A stretch of 64,000 bases of DNA from CBDCUW01 sp965222745 (GTDB lineage Bacteria; Planctomycetota; Planctomycetia; Pirellulales; Pirellulaceae), in assembly GCA_965222745.1 (NCBI GenBank), contig CBDCUW010000004.1:2356001-2420000 (forward strand). The letters run 5' to 3'. The notes below the pieces were generated by a model. The model searched no databases. It saw only the letters and a program-made list of their open reading frames with translations, and was not told where the DNA came from. Positions within the stretch are counted from its first letter, which is position 1. Each line of letters opens with the position of its first letter. This document shows, in pieces, positions 17,388 through 26,179 of this stretch. The translations under genes and the position numbers were made by a program.

Positions 17388-18323
17388 TCAATTAGTGGCG
17401 CATGATGGTTTGAGCATGTAGTTCCAACGCGGAACGATTCGATCATAACTGATCCGCAGAGACGACTTCATCCAATCAGTCGCCTCACGTCCTGTTTGAT
17501 AGACCTTCTTCATCACGTGGACCGTTGTTCGCAAACCGCCTCGGGTTGTTGCTCTTCGCATCAGTTCGACTACGCGGGCAAGCGAATCAAAGAGCATCCC
17601 TTCGCAGACGCGGCTGACGTGAGGGAAGAATCGACGCTCAATTGGGTTGTACTTGCTGCAGTAACTGGGAAAGTGCGCGATGCGAATCGGAAGACCGATG
17701 CGATCGGCCAATCGTTGAAGATCCCACTTGAAAAGATACTTCCCAGCTGGATTGCTGCCGCCACAGTCGCAGGTCAACAGGATCGATGTTGCGTGCGGGT
17801 ATCGCTTCTTTCCCAAACGCTGCCAGAAGTTGCCAAAACTCTCGCAAGCGAACTCGCTTGTGTCGCGGGACAAACCCAGATTGAGGTGACCCAGATTCAA
17901 ACGCTGGTCGTAGATCCCGTGAGGAATCAAAACGCCATCGGCCCAACTGGGGAAATCGTGATCAAACGCTTGAAAGGATGCGCTGCTGTAGGCACGCCCT
18001 TTGCGGTACAGCATTCCCAGGTGCTCCTTGGCCTTGGTGTCGATCGAAAACCAAGGATTCCCTTCCGCTTCGTACCGATGAATCAAGTCAGTGATGTGAT
18101 CAAATTGTTCTTCACGATCGACGCTCTCCCCTCCAGCTACCGACTTGGCAATCTTTCGCAAGCGAACCCCTGCCTCGGCGAGCCAACTGGCGACCGTCTT
18201 TGCACAGACAGGTGTTCCCATTCGGGTCATTGCGTCGGCAAGTGCTGGCGGCTTGAGGTCGGTGAAGATGAGATCTTCTTCATCAGGGCTGCCGCCAACT
18301 CGGACAGTTAATTGGCTGATCAA
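17388..18323 (-). CDS. IS transposase catalytic frame (ORF B, copy 1)
   Basis: 311 residues from a TTG that overlaps the ORF A stop. It contains the ISAzo13-type DDE domain: FSIDTKAKEHLG (first Asp), LLTCDCGGSNPAGK (second Asp), HFPSYCSKYNPIERRFFPHV (Glu). The open frame continues upstream of the TTG as KKKIESESQAEQNLISQL, aligning with the intact relative at 28078. So it is probably made as a -1 frameshift fusion rather than from the TTG. Confidence 0.82.
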   Translation of the reverse strand: MISQLTVRVGGSPDEEDLIFTDLKPPALADAMTRMGTPVCAKTVASWLAEAGVRLRKIAKSVAGGESVDREEQFDHITDLIHRYEAEGNPWFSIDTKAKEHLGMLYRKGRAYSSASFQAFDHDFPSWADGVLIPHGIYDQRLNLGHLNLGLSRDTSEFACESFGNFWQRLGKKRYPHATSILLTCDCGGSNPAGKYLFKWDLQRLADRIGLPIRIAHFPSYCSKYNPIERRFFPHVSRVCEGMLFDSLARVVELMRRATTRGGLRTTVHVMKKVYQTGREATDWMKSSLRISYDRIVPRWNYMLKPSCATN

Positions 18324-18619
18324 GTTTTGTTCGGCTTGAGACTCCGATTCGATCTTTTTTTTCGACCGGCCCCCGGCCGGCGAATCCTGCCAGCGGCCGG
18401 GTCCTTGTCAAGCGAATCAAGTTCAGCTCGTCCTCGCTCAACTGTGTGTGCCGAGCAGCCAACAACACGACAAATCCAGGCAACTCCACCACGACCATGA
18501 CGTTCTGCTTCGATTGCCACAAAACGCCTGCGGTCCTTCTCACTGAGCGAGTCGGCAAAATCCCGAACGCGAATTTCGATTTCGTCAGTCAGGGCTTCTC
18601 GATTGGTTTTGCTGGCCAT
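18320..18619 (-). CDS. IS transposase N-terminal frame (ORF A, copy 1)
   Basis: 99 residues: a DNA-binding N-terminus (REALTDEIEIRVRDFADSLS, then VGCSAHTVERGRAEL, a helix-turn-helix). It ends soon after RRPGAGRKK. The A8 run, read on the minus strand at 18355-18362, lies at GRKK. A -1 shift there joins it to the catalytic frame to give about 410 residues, the normal ISAzo13 transposase size. Confidence 0.8.
   Translation of the reverse strand: MASKTNREALTDEIEIRVRDFADSLSEKDRRRFVAIEAERHGRGGVAWICRVVGCSAHTVERGRAELDSLDKDPAAGRIRRPGAGRKKRSNRSLKPNKT
18355..18362 (-). other. A8 slippery run, probable -1 frameshift site (copy 1)
   Basis: Eight consecutive A on the coding strand. ORF A reads CGA AAA AAA AGA. 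A -1 slip gives AAG ATC GAA and leads into ORF B. The arrangement is the same in copy 2. Confidence 0.7.
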
Positions 18620-18714
18620 CCGTGGCGTCCTTGGTGTGTAGACGGGTGTTTTGGTCCAAACAGTTTACCGGAACCGTCAAAACAAGGCGCCACTAAAAGA
18701 TCAGTCGTTCCTTA

Positions 18715-18980
18715 AGAACTCGTCTAGCGTCTTCAGCAAGAAACGGGACTGGCTGCGCAGGTGGCCGATCCCTTCGACGTAAAGTGTCGCCTAGTTCCAA
18801 TTTTGCGAAATACCGTGGCACGGCAGGTCGTGCAAATTCCGGTACTTCTCCCAAGAGTTTGTCCCAAATTTGGTTTAGGGTTAGGTTGTCTGTTTCTGTC
18901 GTTTGATCTTTGTTTGTCCGGGTTCCTTTCGTATATGTTTCAGAAAGATCAAGAAGTGCCTTTTTGCTAATCATGTTCAT
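18715..18980 (-). pseudogene. immunity-type gene truncated by the IS (paralog of 25424-26179)
   Basis: About 88 residues of its own sequence. The first about 70 residues are nearly identical to those of the 251-residue protein at 25424-26179 (MNxISKKALLDLSETYTKG onwards). Translation then runs into the IS and stops at 18693. The remaining two thirds are gone; nothing matching them is visible on the far side of the IS. The 225 bp from 18775 to 18999 match 25974-26198 with one mismatch seen by eye. Confidence 0.8.
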
Positions 18981-19042
18981 TGTGATCCTCCGAACAGATT
19001 GACCGGCTAAGTCGACGTCACCGAACGTCGATTCCCAGACGA

Positions 19043-19330
19043 CTATCCCAAGGAACCCTCGCCAGTCTCAGGATTAACTCGAACCTTCACAGATTCACCT
19101 GAATAGAAGTCTGATCGCTGTTTTGATTCTCCGGTTGCAATCAGGTACTTCTCCGGGATATTCCATACCTCGCCGTTTGAGTCCGACGACACAGCATAGC
19201 TCCAGCATTTCGTTTCCTCATGCTGAGACATTCCCAGCACGCTTCCTCGTTGCCCAGCGAGTTCCTTTAATCCCGGCTCTTCGTTGGGTGCGATCTCGAC
19301 AACATTATAAAAGTCAAACTTATTCTTCAT
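19043..19330 (-). CDS. Imm31-like immunity protein
   Basis: 95 residues. FDFYNVVEIAPNEEPGLKEL, then GQRGSVLGMSQHEETKCWSYAV, IPEKYLIATG, and DFYSGESVKVRVNPETGEG resemble the Imm31 family of polymorphic-toxin immunity proteins. It lies 11 nt after the toxin gene that ends at 19342 on the same strand, the standard toxin-then-immunity order. I infer it neutralises the Ntox17-type tip of that gene. The family name is from memory of the pattern and is moderately sure. Confidence 0.7.
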   Translation of the reverse strand: MKNKFDFYNVVEIAPNEEPGLKELAGQRGSVLGMSQHEETKCWSYAVSSDSNGEVWNIPEKYLIATGESKQRSDFYSGESVKVRVNPETGEGSLG

Positions 19331-19341
19331 TGTCTTGTCTC

Positions 19342-20880
19342 TTAGTGAGTTACGATCCCGCGAAGTGAGACATTTACATGGTTACCTTCGCGTGATAGCC
19401 AACCTAACATTTCTCTACCACGATTCGACAACTGGACATCCCACTCGAACGCTTCATCAGCAGTTCTTGAGGGACCACGTACCCACTCATTCCCAAAGCG
19501 ATCGATGTAACCGTTCTGCGGACCGCGTGTTAATGGATTGGTGGGGTTGTAGTCCTTAGGAGGAACAAATCGCATTCTTCCAGAGATTGGAAGCTGTGCA
19601 GCTTTTAAACGACTTTTGATACTTGTCCAGACTTTTGCTGCTCCGGCTGATCCAGGTGCAAACGGAGCGTCTGCAAGCTCACCCGCTGCATTCGCGGCTG
19701 CTCTCCAGCCTCCAATGTTTGGGGCCAGCTCTTTAAGTTTCTCCGCTTGCTCGGCGGTCAGCAAGGGCTGATCGCTGTTTTTCGTTTGATCAAAAATTTC
19801 GTCAATTGCCTGACGATAGTGACCTGCGTAGTCCTTCGGATATGACTTCTTCAGATCTTGCAGCATCGCGCGGGCGAGTTTCGTTTTCTCCGAAAAATCG
19901 GCGACGTCTTGGACGGCCCGAATGAATTTCTCGGCTGCCTGTTTGCAGGGCAGCAGGGACATGTTGTGAACCCAGGTTTGCAACCGGCCGACGAAGTAGG
20001 TGTGAGCGCCGGAGACCGAGATGTTGTACGTGGTGAAGGACTGGTCGTCGTCCGAGGTGCGGCGAGAAATCGATTGGATCGTCAAGACGCGGCCATCGGC
20101 CGATACCAGGCGGCTGGAGGGTTGAAGTTGATCCGCAGGGATGAATTGCTTTTCATCGAGCGAGTAGAAGGGGTGGTTGCCTGTCGTTGTCACCGTTTCT
20201 TCCGATTCACCGCTTGAGAGGGTCAGCTCCAATAACTCGTCCGGATGAGTTGTGATCAATTCCGTCACCGGCTGGTATTCGTTGTCGGTGTCCTCCCCTT
20301 CAGCATACTCGTTGCGGGTGGCCACGAGGTCGCCCACTTTCAATTCTTCAATCGGCTTGAATCCGTCTTGGGTCGCAACCGGCGTCCCGGCCACGAAGCA
20401 AGCGTTCGAGTGCATGATGATCGACAACCTGACGGCAAGCTTTTCGACGATGCGTTGGATATCACCCGATTCGTCCAGGACATTGACGAAGCGGAACTTG
20501 TCGACATCGAACAGGGAATCGGCAGCCTTGGTTCCCTTGAGCGCCGCGGTGGTGCCGCTGGTGGCGATCGAAAGGAGTACTTCGAAGGTGACCAGGCCGG
20601 CTACGCGGCCGATCAGGTAGGCTTTGTCTTCCACATTCAGCGAATCGATCTTCTTGGAGATCTGATCGATCGGCGGGCCCGCCATTTTTAGCACCATCGC
20701 CGTGTCGGGGGATACCGAACGAGCCCATTTGTCCTCCAACCGTCTGATGGCCGATTGGTCTTCGTCGGCGACGGCGCGGAGGTATTCTCTTGAGTAGAGC
20801 CGGGCCACGTCGGAGGCCATTTGTTTGACGATCGGTCCGTACTTCCCAGCGAACCCGACCGCTTTATCGATCGCTTGCAC
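19342..20880 (-). CDS. orphan toxin cassette: pre-toxin, Hint domain, Ntox17-type tip
   Basis: 512 residues from a GTG. The same frame is open, with coding character and no other start, up to 21090, so the true module is about 70 residues longer and lacks its own leader. The pre-toxin helical part is about 1-160. The Hint domain runs about 161-305: CFVAGTPVATQDG, then TGNHPFYS, ending TYFVGRLQTWVHN. The C-terminal toxin domain ends NGYIDRFGNEWVRGPSRT, EWDVQLSNRGREMLGW, NVSLRGIVTH, which matches polymorphic toxin type 17 (Ntox17). Hint domains in such proteins are thought to release the tip. It is followed by an Imm31-like gene and preceded, 4 nt after its open frame begins, by the stop of another immunity gene. 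Probably a silent donor module. Confidence 0.8.
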   Translation of the reverse strand: MQAIDKAVGFAGKYGPIVKQMASDVARLYSREYLRAVADEDQSAIRRLEDKWARSVSPDTAMVLKMAGPPIDQISKKIDSLNVEDKAYLIGRVAGLVTFEVLLSIATSGTTAALKGTKAADSLFDVDKFRFVNVLDESGDIQRIVEKLAVRLSIIMHSNACFVAGTPVATQDGFKPIEELKVGDLVATRNEYAEGEDTDNEYQPVTELITTHPDELLELTLSSGESEETVTTTGNHPFYSLDEKQFIPADQLQPSSRLVSADGRVLTIQSISRRTSDDDQSFTTYNISVSGAHTYFVGRLQTWVHNMSLLPCKQAAEKFIRAVQDVADFSEKTKLARAMLQDLKKSYPKDYAGHYRQAIDEIFDQTKNSDQPLLTAEQAEKLKELAPNIGGWRAAANAAGELADAPFAPGSAGAAKVWTSIKSRLKAAQLPISGRMRFVPPKDYNPTNPLTRGPQNGYIDRFGNEWVRGPSRTADEAFEWDVQLSNRGREMLGWLSREGNHVNVSLRGIVTH

Positions 20881-21093
20881 CGGCGCGGCGTAGGCATCAA
20901 AGGCTTGCTGGTAACCGTTGGGGCCACCGAAGAAGAAGGAGCGGTAGTTGTTGAAGAGGATGCCGACGATATCGGTCTTGGCCCGCCAGGCTAGAATCGA
21001 GCCGGCAAATTCGATGTTCCCTTTCAGACCGTCGCCGAAGAAGCCTTTGGGGGCGAGCTTGGTGAATCGTCGTACTCGGCGGTGAGGGCGTCA

Positions 21094-21654
21094 CTATGAT
21101 CTTGACCAAGGCTGAAACTCTCGAAAATATTTACGGGTCGATACTGTTCTGTCGCCCGGCGGAACGTCCGATGAGAGTTCCGCGATTTCCTTCAGAATCG
21201 GCAACAAGTCCATCTTCGCGTTCCTGGCAAAGTAATACAGATCGGAGAGAAATTCCCGGTTAGAAAATGCGTCTGCCCGATCTGCGATGGATACAAAAGC
21301 AACGATGCGTCGCAGAGTTGACAGATCGCGATCACTGCGAACTAACCAAACCTGTTCTTTGCCCAAAACAATGGCGCGTACTTTAACGCGATGCAACCCT
21401 GCGATTCGTTGCCGAATCTCTTTTCGACGATCGTCGCTACACGTCAGATACTCATCCGCCAACTGCAGCATGATATTTCGATAGCGAGACCAGATTTTCC
21501 CGAACTCCGTCTGAGATCGGCGTTCAAGGAACTCCTGATATTCGTCCCGACTCATTTCATGTAAGCGGCAAAGTTCTTCGCCAAAGGCGCTCCTGTCGTG
21601 CGGGACGGCGGAGAAGCGTTCTTCAATTTCGACCAATTTGTCTTCGAGATTCAT
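21094..21654 (-). CDS. immunity-type protein C2 (paralog of 22011-22571)
   Basis: 186 residues from the ATG at 21654, with AGGAG about 11 nt upstream. It is a soluble helical protein of no family I know. Residues 1-95 are almost identical to the product of 22011-22571 (LCRLHEMSRDEYQEFLERRS shared); the second half differs at many positions. It follows a toxin-tip fragment by 14 nt, so I infer it is that tip's immunity protein. Confidence 0.7.
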   Translation of the reverse strand: MNLEDKLVEIEERFSAVPHDRSAFGEELCRLHEMSRDEYQEFLERRSQTEFGKIWSRYRNIMLQLADEYLTCSDDRRKEIRQRIAGLHRVKVRAIVLGKEQVWLVRSDRDLSTLRRIVAFVSIADRADAFSNREFLSDLYYFARNAKMDLLPILKEIAELSSDVPPGDRTVSTRKYFREFQPWSRS

Positions 21655-21668
21655 TTTCTTTGTACTCC

Positions 21669-21989
21669 TTAAATGCCTGGTGGCACCATCCATCCCGTTC
21701 CAACTGGTCCGTTTGGATCCTGAATGAACTTATAACCATGCTGCTCCAGAAGTCGAAGTTCACGGCTGAAAATGCTCTCAACATTCTTGCCTAGGTCAGC
21801 ATCAAACCTAGCACGAGCTGAGGGATCAGCAATATCAGTCACCACTCTAAACGTAGCTTTACGTTCAACACCACCCAACACCCACGCATCGTTGACTTGC
21901 TTCTGCCAAGGTCCAGCCTCCAGCCGTTGCACTCCTTGAGCAGGAGAAAGAACGAGATCGTCTAGTTCGTCAGTGCTTCCGATGACCAA
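21669..21989 (-). CDS. toxin-tip fragment C2 without leader or Hint
   Basis: 106 residues; the frame begins directly after the stop of the upstream immunity gene at 22011 and has only a TTG start (LVIGSTDE). Its last 77 residues are nearly identical to the tip of the 845-residue cassette protein (PWQKQVNDAWVLGGVERKAT; FSRELRLLEQHGY; GPVGTGWMVPPGI). Differences concentrate in two short patches (VLSPAQGVQRLEAG and TDIADPSARA). It has no Hint domain and no promoter of its own. It is probably a displaced tip kept with its immunity gene. Confidence 0.7.
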   Translation of the reverse strand: MVIGSTDELDDLVLSPAQGVQRLEAGPWQKQVNDAWVLGGVERKATFRVVTDIADPSARARFDADLGKNVESIFSRELRLLEQHGYKFIQDPNGPVGTGWMVPPGI

Positions 21990-22010
21990 CTCATCCGAAC
22001 GGAGTACGCA

Positions 22011-22571
22011 CTACGATCTTGTCCAGGGCTGAAAACTGCCTAGGTACTCGCGCGTCGAAACGGCTTTACCTTTCGGGGGGACGTCAGAAGAGATCGAGGA
22101 GATCTCAGTCAAGACTTGCTCAACATCGAGCGGTGTTTTTTTCGCTTGGTGATAAACGTTTGACAGTAGTGATTGATTTGTCGGATCATCAGAATCATCT
22201 GCTATGGACACCATCGCAACAATTCGTCGTAACGTAAGGAGGTCCTGCTCGATTCGAAGCAACCAAAAAAACTCCTCGCCCAGAACAACAACATAGGTCA
22301 TGCAATACAGCAATCCTGCGATTCGTTGCCGAATCTCTTTTCGATGGTCGTCACTACACGTCAGATACTCATCCGCCAACTGCAGCATGATATTTCGATA
22401 GCGAGACCAGACTTTCCCGAACTCCGTCTGAGATCGACGTTCGAGAAACTCCTGATATTCGTCCCGACTCATTTCATGCAAGCGGCAAAGTTCTTGGTCA
22501 AAATCATCTCCATCCTCAGGGAGCAACGAAAAGTTATTTTCGATTTCGACCAATTCGTCTTCGAGATTCAT
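22011..22571 (-). CDS. immunity-type protein C1
   Basis: 186 residues from the ATG at 22571, preceded by AGGGAG about 11 nt upstream. It is a paralog of the protein at 21094-21654, with a conserved N-terminal half and a diverged C-terminal half. It starts 14 nt after the stop of the 845-residue cassette gene. I infer it protects against that protein's tip. Family unknown. Confidence 0.7.
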   Translation of the reverse strand: MNLEDELVEIENNFSLLPEDGDDFDQELCRLHEMSRDEYQEFLERRSQTEFGKVWSRYRNIMLQLADEYLTCSDDHRKEIRQRIAGLLYCMTYVVVLGEEFFWLLRIEQDLLTLRRIVAMVSIADDSDDPTNQSLLSNVYHQAKKTPLDVEQVLTEISSISSDVPPKGKAVSTREYLGSFQPWTRS

Positions 22572-22585
22572 TTTCTTTGTACTCC

Positions 22586-25123
22586 CTAGATACCTGGTGG
22601 CACCATCCATCCCGTTCCAACCGGCCCATTTGGATCCTGGATGAACTGATAACCATGCTGCTCCAGAAGTCGAAGTTCACGACTGAATATGCTCTCAACA
22701 TTCTTGCCTAGGTCAGCATCAAAGCGTCTGCGGAATCGCGTAGCGTTTATGTTAGTCACCACTCTAAACGTAGCTTTACGTTCAACACCACCCAACACCC
22801 ACGCATCGTTGACTTGCTTTTGCCAGGGACGTGCATGTAATCGCTGCGTTTCAGCAGGATTGGCTCTTGAAAAGCGGCGAACTTCATCCCCACTACCAAT
22901 TACCAACTCTTCCGAACTATTCTTGGCCTTCTGATACCAGCGCCACCCCTGGCTGCGGTCTCTGTTGTGACTCTTCGGTGGCTGAAGAGAACTTTCCTTT
23001 GTGAACCAGCCTTGGGTGTTTTTCTGGAAGTCGACGTAGTCGTCGGCGTCGATGTGGCTGGCAGGTAGGTCTTCCCATAGTTCTTCGTGGAGCTTTGGCA
23101 CCGACTTGGTGGGCAGTTCCGCGCCGGTGCGGATGTCGTACCATTTTCCGGTCTCGGAATTGAATACCAGGCAATCTCCATCAGCATTGTGAACCAGGAC
23201 GCCTCGCTCGGATACTCGGTAGACATGCTGATGATTGACTTCGATGTTGTAGACGTCAGCAGCGTGGCCGAGATCACGATTGGAGACGACCTGCAGAGGT
23301 CCAAAAGCGGAATCGACTTCTTCTCCCGATTCAAGTTCTCCGAGCGCGACCCAGTCGAGTCGTGTGGCTGACCAGATTCGGTGGCTGCGGGTACCAACAA
23401 GTGTTGACCCGTCAGAGAAGGTCAACTCGGCAAGGTTCGAGACCCCGTAGGTGACGAAACGACCGGTGACCACTTCACCCGGCCCGTCGGCAATCGAACC
23501 ACATGGCTCGATCGACAACACTTCGCCTTCCCCTTTCAAGTCAATTTCGTTCAGGAGGGCAGTGATCGATCCGCCAACCACAAGGTTCCTGGCACGGATC
23601 CATTCGTCGGGTCTGAGTATTTGTATTTCGACCAGGGCGCCGTCGTGACGTCGGATTCGCAAGCTCACCTCGAACCATGTCTTCGGATCGACGTGGCCGA
23701 ACGTGAACTCGGGGCCTTCCGGATTTTTGGAGTCAATTCGGGCGCCAAGAGGAACCGATTCGATCGGAACGCGGGGGTTGTCGGTTTCCGCAACCGCAAT
23801 CGAACCTTCTGAGGGCTCGTGGAGTGACAGGCGCGATCGTTGGCCGCTCATCGCGGCGCCGCTCTTCAGTACCGCGTCACCAGTTGGAAGCGAAGATACG
23901 TGAACCGCTGTTCCGGCTACAAAACAGCCGGAGGACAGGCGGGGATAACGAGGAGTATCGTCGACGATCGGAAGTTTGCTTTTGGCCGTTTCATCAGGCG
24001 TCCTGCGCAGCTTTTTGATGCCGTCGATGAACTTGTCGATTGCAGGGCCCAGTTGCTTGACGGTGGCCGCTTTGAATGCTCCCGTGCTGGTCTTTACTTT
24101 GGCCACGATCCGGCTAGACGCCAAGGCCGCGTTGCCGTAACCGCCGGTGGCCGCCAGCGTCACCGATTCGATAAGAACGACGCCCGCTGCCTGTCCAAGG
24201 AGTTCACCCCGCTTGTGTGCGTCCGACTCGGCAACATGTTCAGACAGGTCCGCCATCAGTTCCGCGGTGATCGTGATGAACTGAAGTGTGCGGAAGTTCA
24301 CGCGTCTCAGAGCTTGCTCATCTTGCTGAAACAGCAATGCCATGAAGTCAGTACGCTGCTCGCCGATCGCCGAACCGACGATTTCATTGACTGTCCGATA
24401 GACCATGGCGGCTGTTTCGACGCGTTGTCGGTCTTCTCGGCTGAGACGACGCAACTCCGAGCCGATGTATTGGCCTCGCGGCGTGTACAGCCAGTCGGGA
24501 GTGACTTTGTCCCAGACACGGTCACCGACCCAGGCTGCGAAAAGGAAATTGCGTTCGCCTTTCCAAGCGATGATGCTGTCGATCAGGCCCTTGAGGTCGA
24601 GGAGCGTTTTGATGATCGAATCTTGCAAGCCATCGCCGATCCCATCGTGAAATTCAAGGAGTTCTTCGGCCGAAGATTGGCCGCTGTCGATCAGCCCTTG
24701 CGTGTACCGTGTTGCCGCAGAGCTCAAGCGGTCAAGCAACTCGACCATCTGTTCAATCGAAACGTCGTACGGATCGTCGACTTGGTCGAGCAGGTTGGAT
24801 GATTGGTCGCCCGAATAATGGGAGAGCTGGTCTGCCACCACTAACGACGAGGTGTCGTCTCCCAGACTTCGCCTCGAGCTACGGCTCGCGATTGAATTAG
24901 ACTTTATCTGGTTCAGCAATTGCGACAGACGCAGCTTTTCGGCCTTTTCGCTTTCCGACATGCGGTTGACGCCGCCCAGATCAGGAGTGTTGGCGACAGT
25001 GTTGTAGACATCAGCGTTGAACTCCGGGCGGTCAGGCAATTCGGACCTGACTGCGTGACAGTTCCGAGCGTTGCAAGCGGCGTCTTGAGGTTCCGCATCA
25101 AGAACACGATTGACCTCTTCCAA
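22586..25123 (-). CDS. orphan toxin cassette C: pre-toxin, long Hint domain, unknown tip
   Basis: 845 residues from a TTG. The frame is open and homologous to the giant protein for a further 90 bases (to about 25213), where similarity ends abruptly at FNTRATG. Residues 1-390 are about 95% identical to the giant protein's pre-toxin region. Then the two part: here a different, longer Hint-type domain follows (GCFVAGTAV at about 400; VYNIEVNHQHVYRVSERG; GVLVHN near 645). The C-terminal 130 residues (tip) end GPVGTGWMVPPGI and match no toxin I know. No signal or leader is present. It cannot be exported on its own, so I read it as a donor module that can recombine into the giant gene through the shared pre-toxin part. 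Confidence 0.82.
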   Translation of the reverse strand: MEEVNRVLDAEPQDAACNARNCHAVRSELPDRPEFNADVYNTVANTPDLGGVNRMSESEKAEKLRLSQLLNQIKSNSIASRSSRRSLGDDTSSLVVADQLSHYSGDQSSNLLDQVDDPYDVSIEQMVELLDRLSSAATRYTQGLIDSGQSSAEELLEFHDGIGDGLQDSIIKTLLDLKGLIDSIIAWKGERNFLFAAWVGDRVWDKVTPDWLYTPRGQYIGSELRRLSREDRQRVETAAMVYRTVNEIVGSAIGEQRTDFMALLFQQDEQALRRVNFRTLQFITITAELMADLSEHVAESDAHKRGELLGQAAGVVLIESVTLAATGGYGNAALASSRIVAKVKTSTGAFKAATVKQLGPAIDKFIDGIKKLRRTPDETAKSKLPIVDDTPRYPRLSSGCFVAGTAVHVSSLPTGDAVLKSGAAMSGQRSRLSLHEPSEGSIAVAETDNPRVPIESVPLGARIDSKNPEGPEFTFGHVDPKTWFEVSLRIRRHDGALVEIQILRPDEWIRARNLVVGGSITALLNEIDLKGEGEVLSIEPCGSIADGPGEVVTGRFVTYGVSNLAELTFSDGSTLVGTRSHRIWSATRLDWVALGELESGEEVDSAFGPLQVVSNRDLGHAADVYNIEVNHQHVYRVSERGVLVHNADGDCLVFNSETGKWYDIRTGAELPTKSVPKLHEELWEDLPASHIDADDYVDFQKNTQGWFTKESSLQPPKSHNRDRSQGWRWYQKAKNSSEELVIGSGDEVRRFSRANPAETQRLHARPWQKQVNDAWVLGGVERKATFRVVTNINATRFRRRFDADLGKNVESIFSRELRLLEQHGYQFIQDPNGPVGTGWMVPPGI

Positions 25124-25423
25124 ACGGTAGTCGGTGCCATCGGTAACTTTTGTCGAGCTGTCACCGCGCAGCGCAGGCGGGATTTCACTTCCGGTCGCTC
25201 GCGTGTTGAAGGCACGCCACCAACAATTGTCTTTCTATGTCCAAATTGTCAAAGAGCAGGCTCGTTTGCTGCGCCACTGTAACGGTTCTCGTCAAAACGG
25301 CCACCGAACAACGAGCATTCAACCGAAATACCGCTCGAGATCTCGGCCTCAAATAGCGGCTCTCACCCGAAAATCCCGAACCGATCGCTGCGATGATTTT
25401 TTTGACAGTACGGCAAAGCGTTG

Positions 25424-26179
25424 TCATCTTCGAATGTACATCCTCAAAGCAGTGTCCTCCTCAGTCGGGATGTCAAAAACGAAACACTCTGTTTTCCAGA
25501 TTGATATCAGCAGATCAAACGGGTTGACTAGATCAGCGAATCGACACCAATCAGGTCGCTGGATTGCGTACTTTGGCCCTGAAATCGAAAGATCATTCTC
25601 GACCGCATATCGCCAGCCCGCATTGGCCTGAACCGCCTTTTTCACCAAGCTCGGTGTATTTTTGAGGCCTACATCAAATCTTGTTGGATATAGGTGGCTA
25701 TTGTCTACTGATTCATGGCCTTGGTTGTCGAGTGATTCCCAAAGCGTATCTCGTGCAAAATCAAACGGGCTGCCAAGGTATGCCACGTTCAAAAATGGAC
25801 GCTCAAAAAAATGCCAGATGATACGATCGGGACTAAATGATTCCCAAGGCTTTAATGCCTCGATAAATTCACATGCCAACGATTCTGCTTGCAGCATCCG
25901 GGGATGCGATCTAAAAATTCGTTTAGCGTCTTCAACAAGGAATGGAGATGGCTGCGCGTCTGGTTGATCCCTACGACGTAAAGTGTCGCCTAGTTCCAAT
26001 TTTGCGAAATACCGTGGCACGGCAGGTCGTGCAAATTCCGGTACTTCTCCCAAGAGTTTGTCCCAAATTTGGTTTAGGGTTAGGTTGTCTGTTTCTGTCG
26101 TTTGATCTTTGTTTGTCCGGGTTCCTTTCGTATATGTTTCAGAAAGATCAAGAAGTGCCTTTTTGCTAATCACGTTCAT
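25424..26179 (-). CDS. immunity-type protein B
   Basis: 251 residues, no recognised domain, no membrane segment. The start ATG overlaps the TGA of a toxin remnant (ATGA), the same coupling used by the giant gene and its partner. A truncated near-copy lies at 18715-18980. Low GC compared with the flanks. I infer an immunity gene from position and coupling only. Confidence 0.65.
   Translation of the reverse strand: MNVISKKALLDLSETYTKGTRTNKDQTTETDNLTLNQIWDKLLGEVPEFARPAVPRYFAKLELGDTLRRRDQPDAQPSPFLVEDAKRIFRSHPRMLQAESLACEFIEALKPWESFSPDRIIWHFFERPFLNVAYLGSPFDFARDTLWESLDNQGHESVDNSHLYPTRFDVGLKNTPSLVKKAVQANAGWRYAVENDLSISGPKYAIQRPDWCRFADLVNPFDLLISIWKTECFVFDIPTEEDTALRMYIRR

Larger units (their letters stand above)
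17374..18714 (-). mobile_element. ISAzo13-like insertion sequence, copy 1
   Basis: About 1,341 bp. Both ends begin TAAGGAACGA and continue, after a few mismatches, to TTAGTGGCGC, giving imperfect terminal inverted repeats of about 28 bp. It carries the two overlapping transposase frames listed separately. The coding part is identical at protein level to copy 2 at 29324-30646, in opposite orientation. Its right end sits inside a cassette immunity gene (18715-18980), which it truncates. Confidence 0.85.

Noticed and set aside
17374..18714. Calling the two-frame IS a pseudogene
   Set aside because: Two identical copies, a perfect slippery A8 run and an open catalytic frame across it make programmed frameshifting the better reading.
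22586..25213. Treating cassette C as an independent secreted protein
   Set aside because: It has no signal, no ATG and its 5' end is an abrupt break inside sequence homologous to the giant gene.
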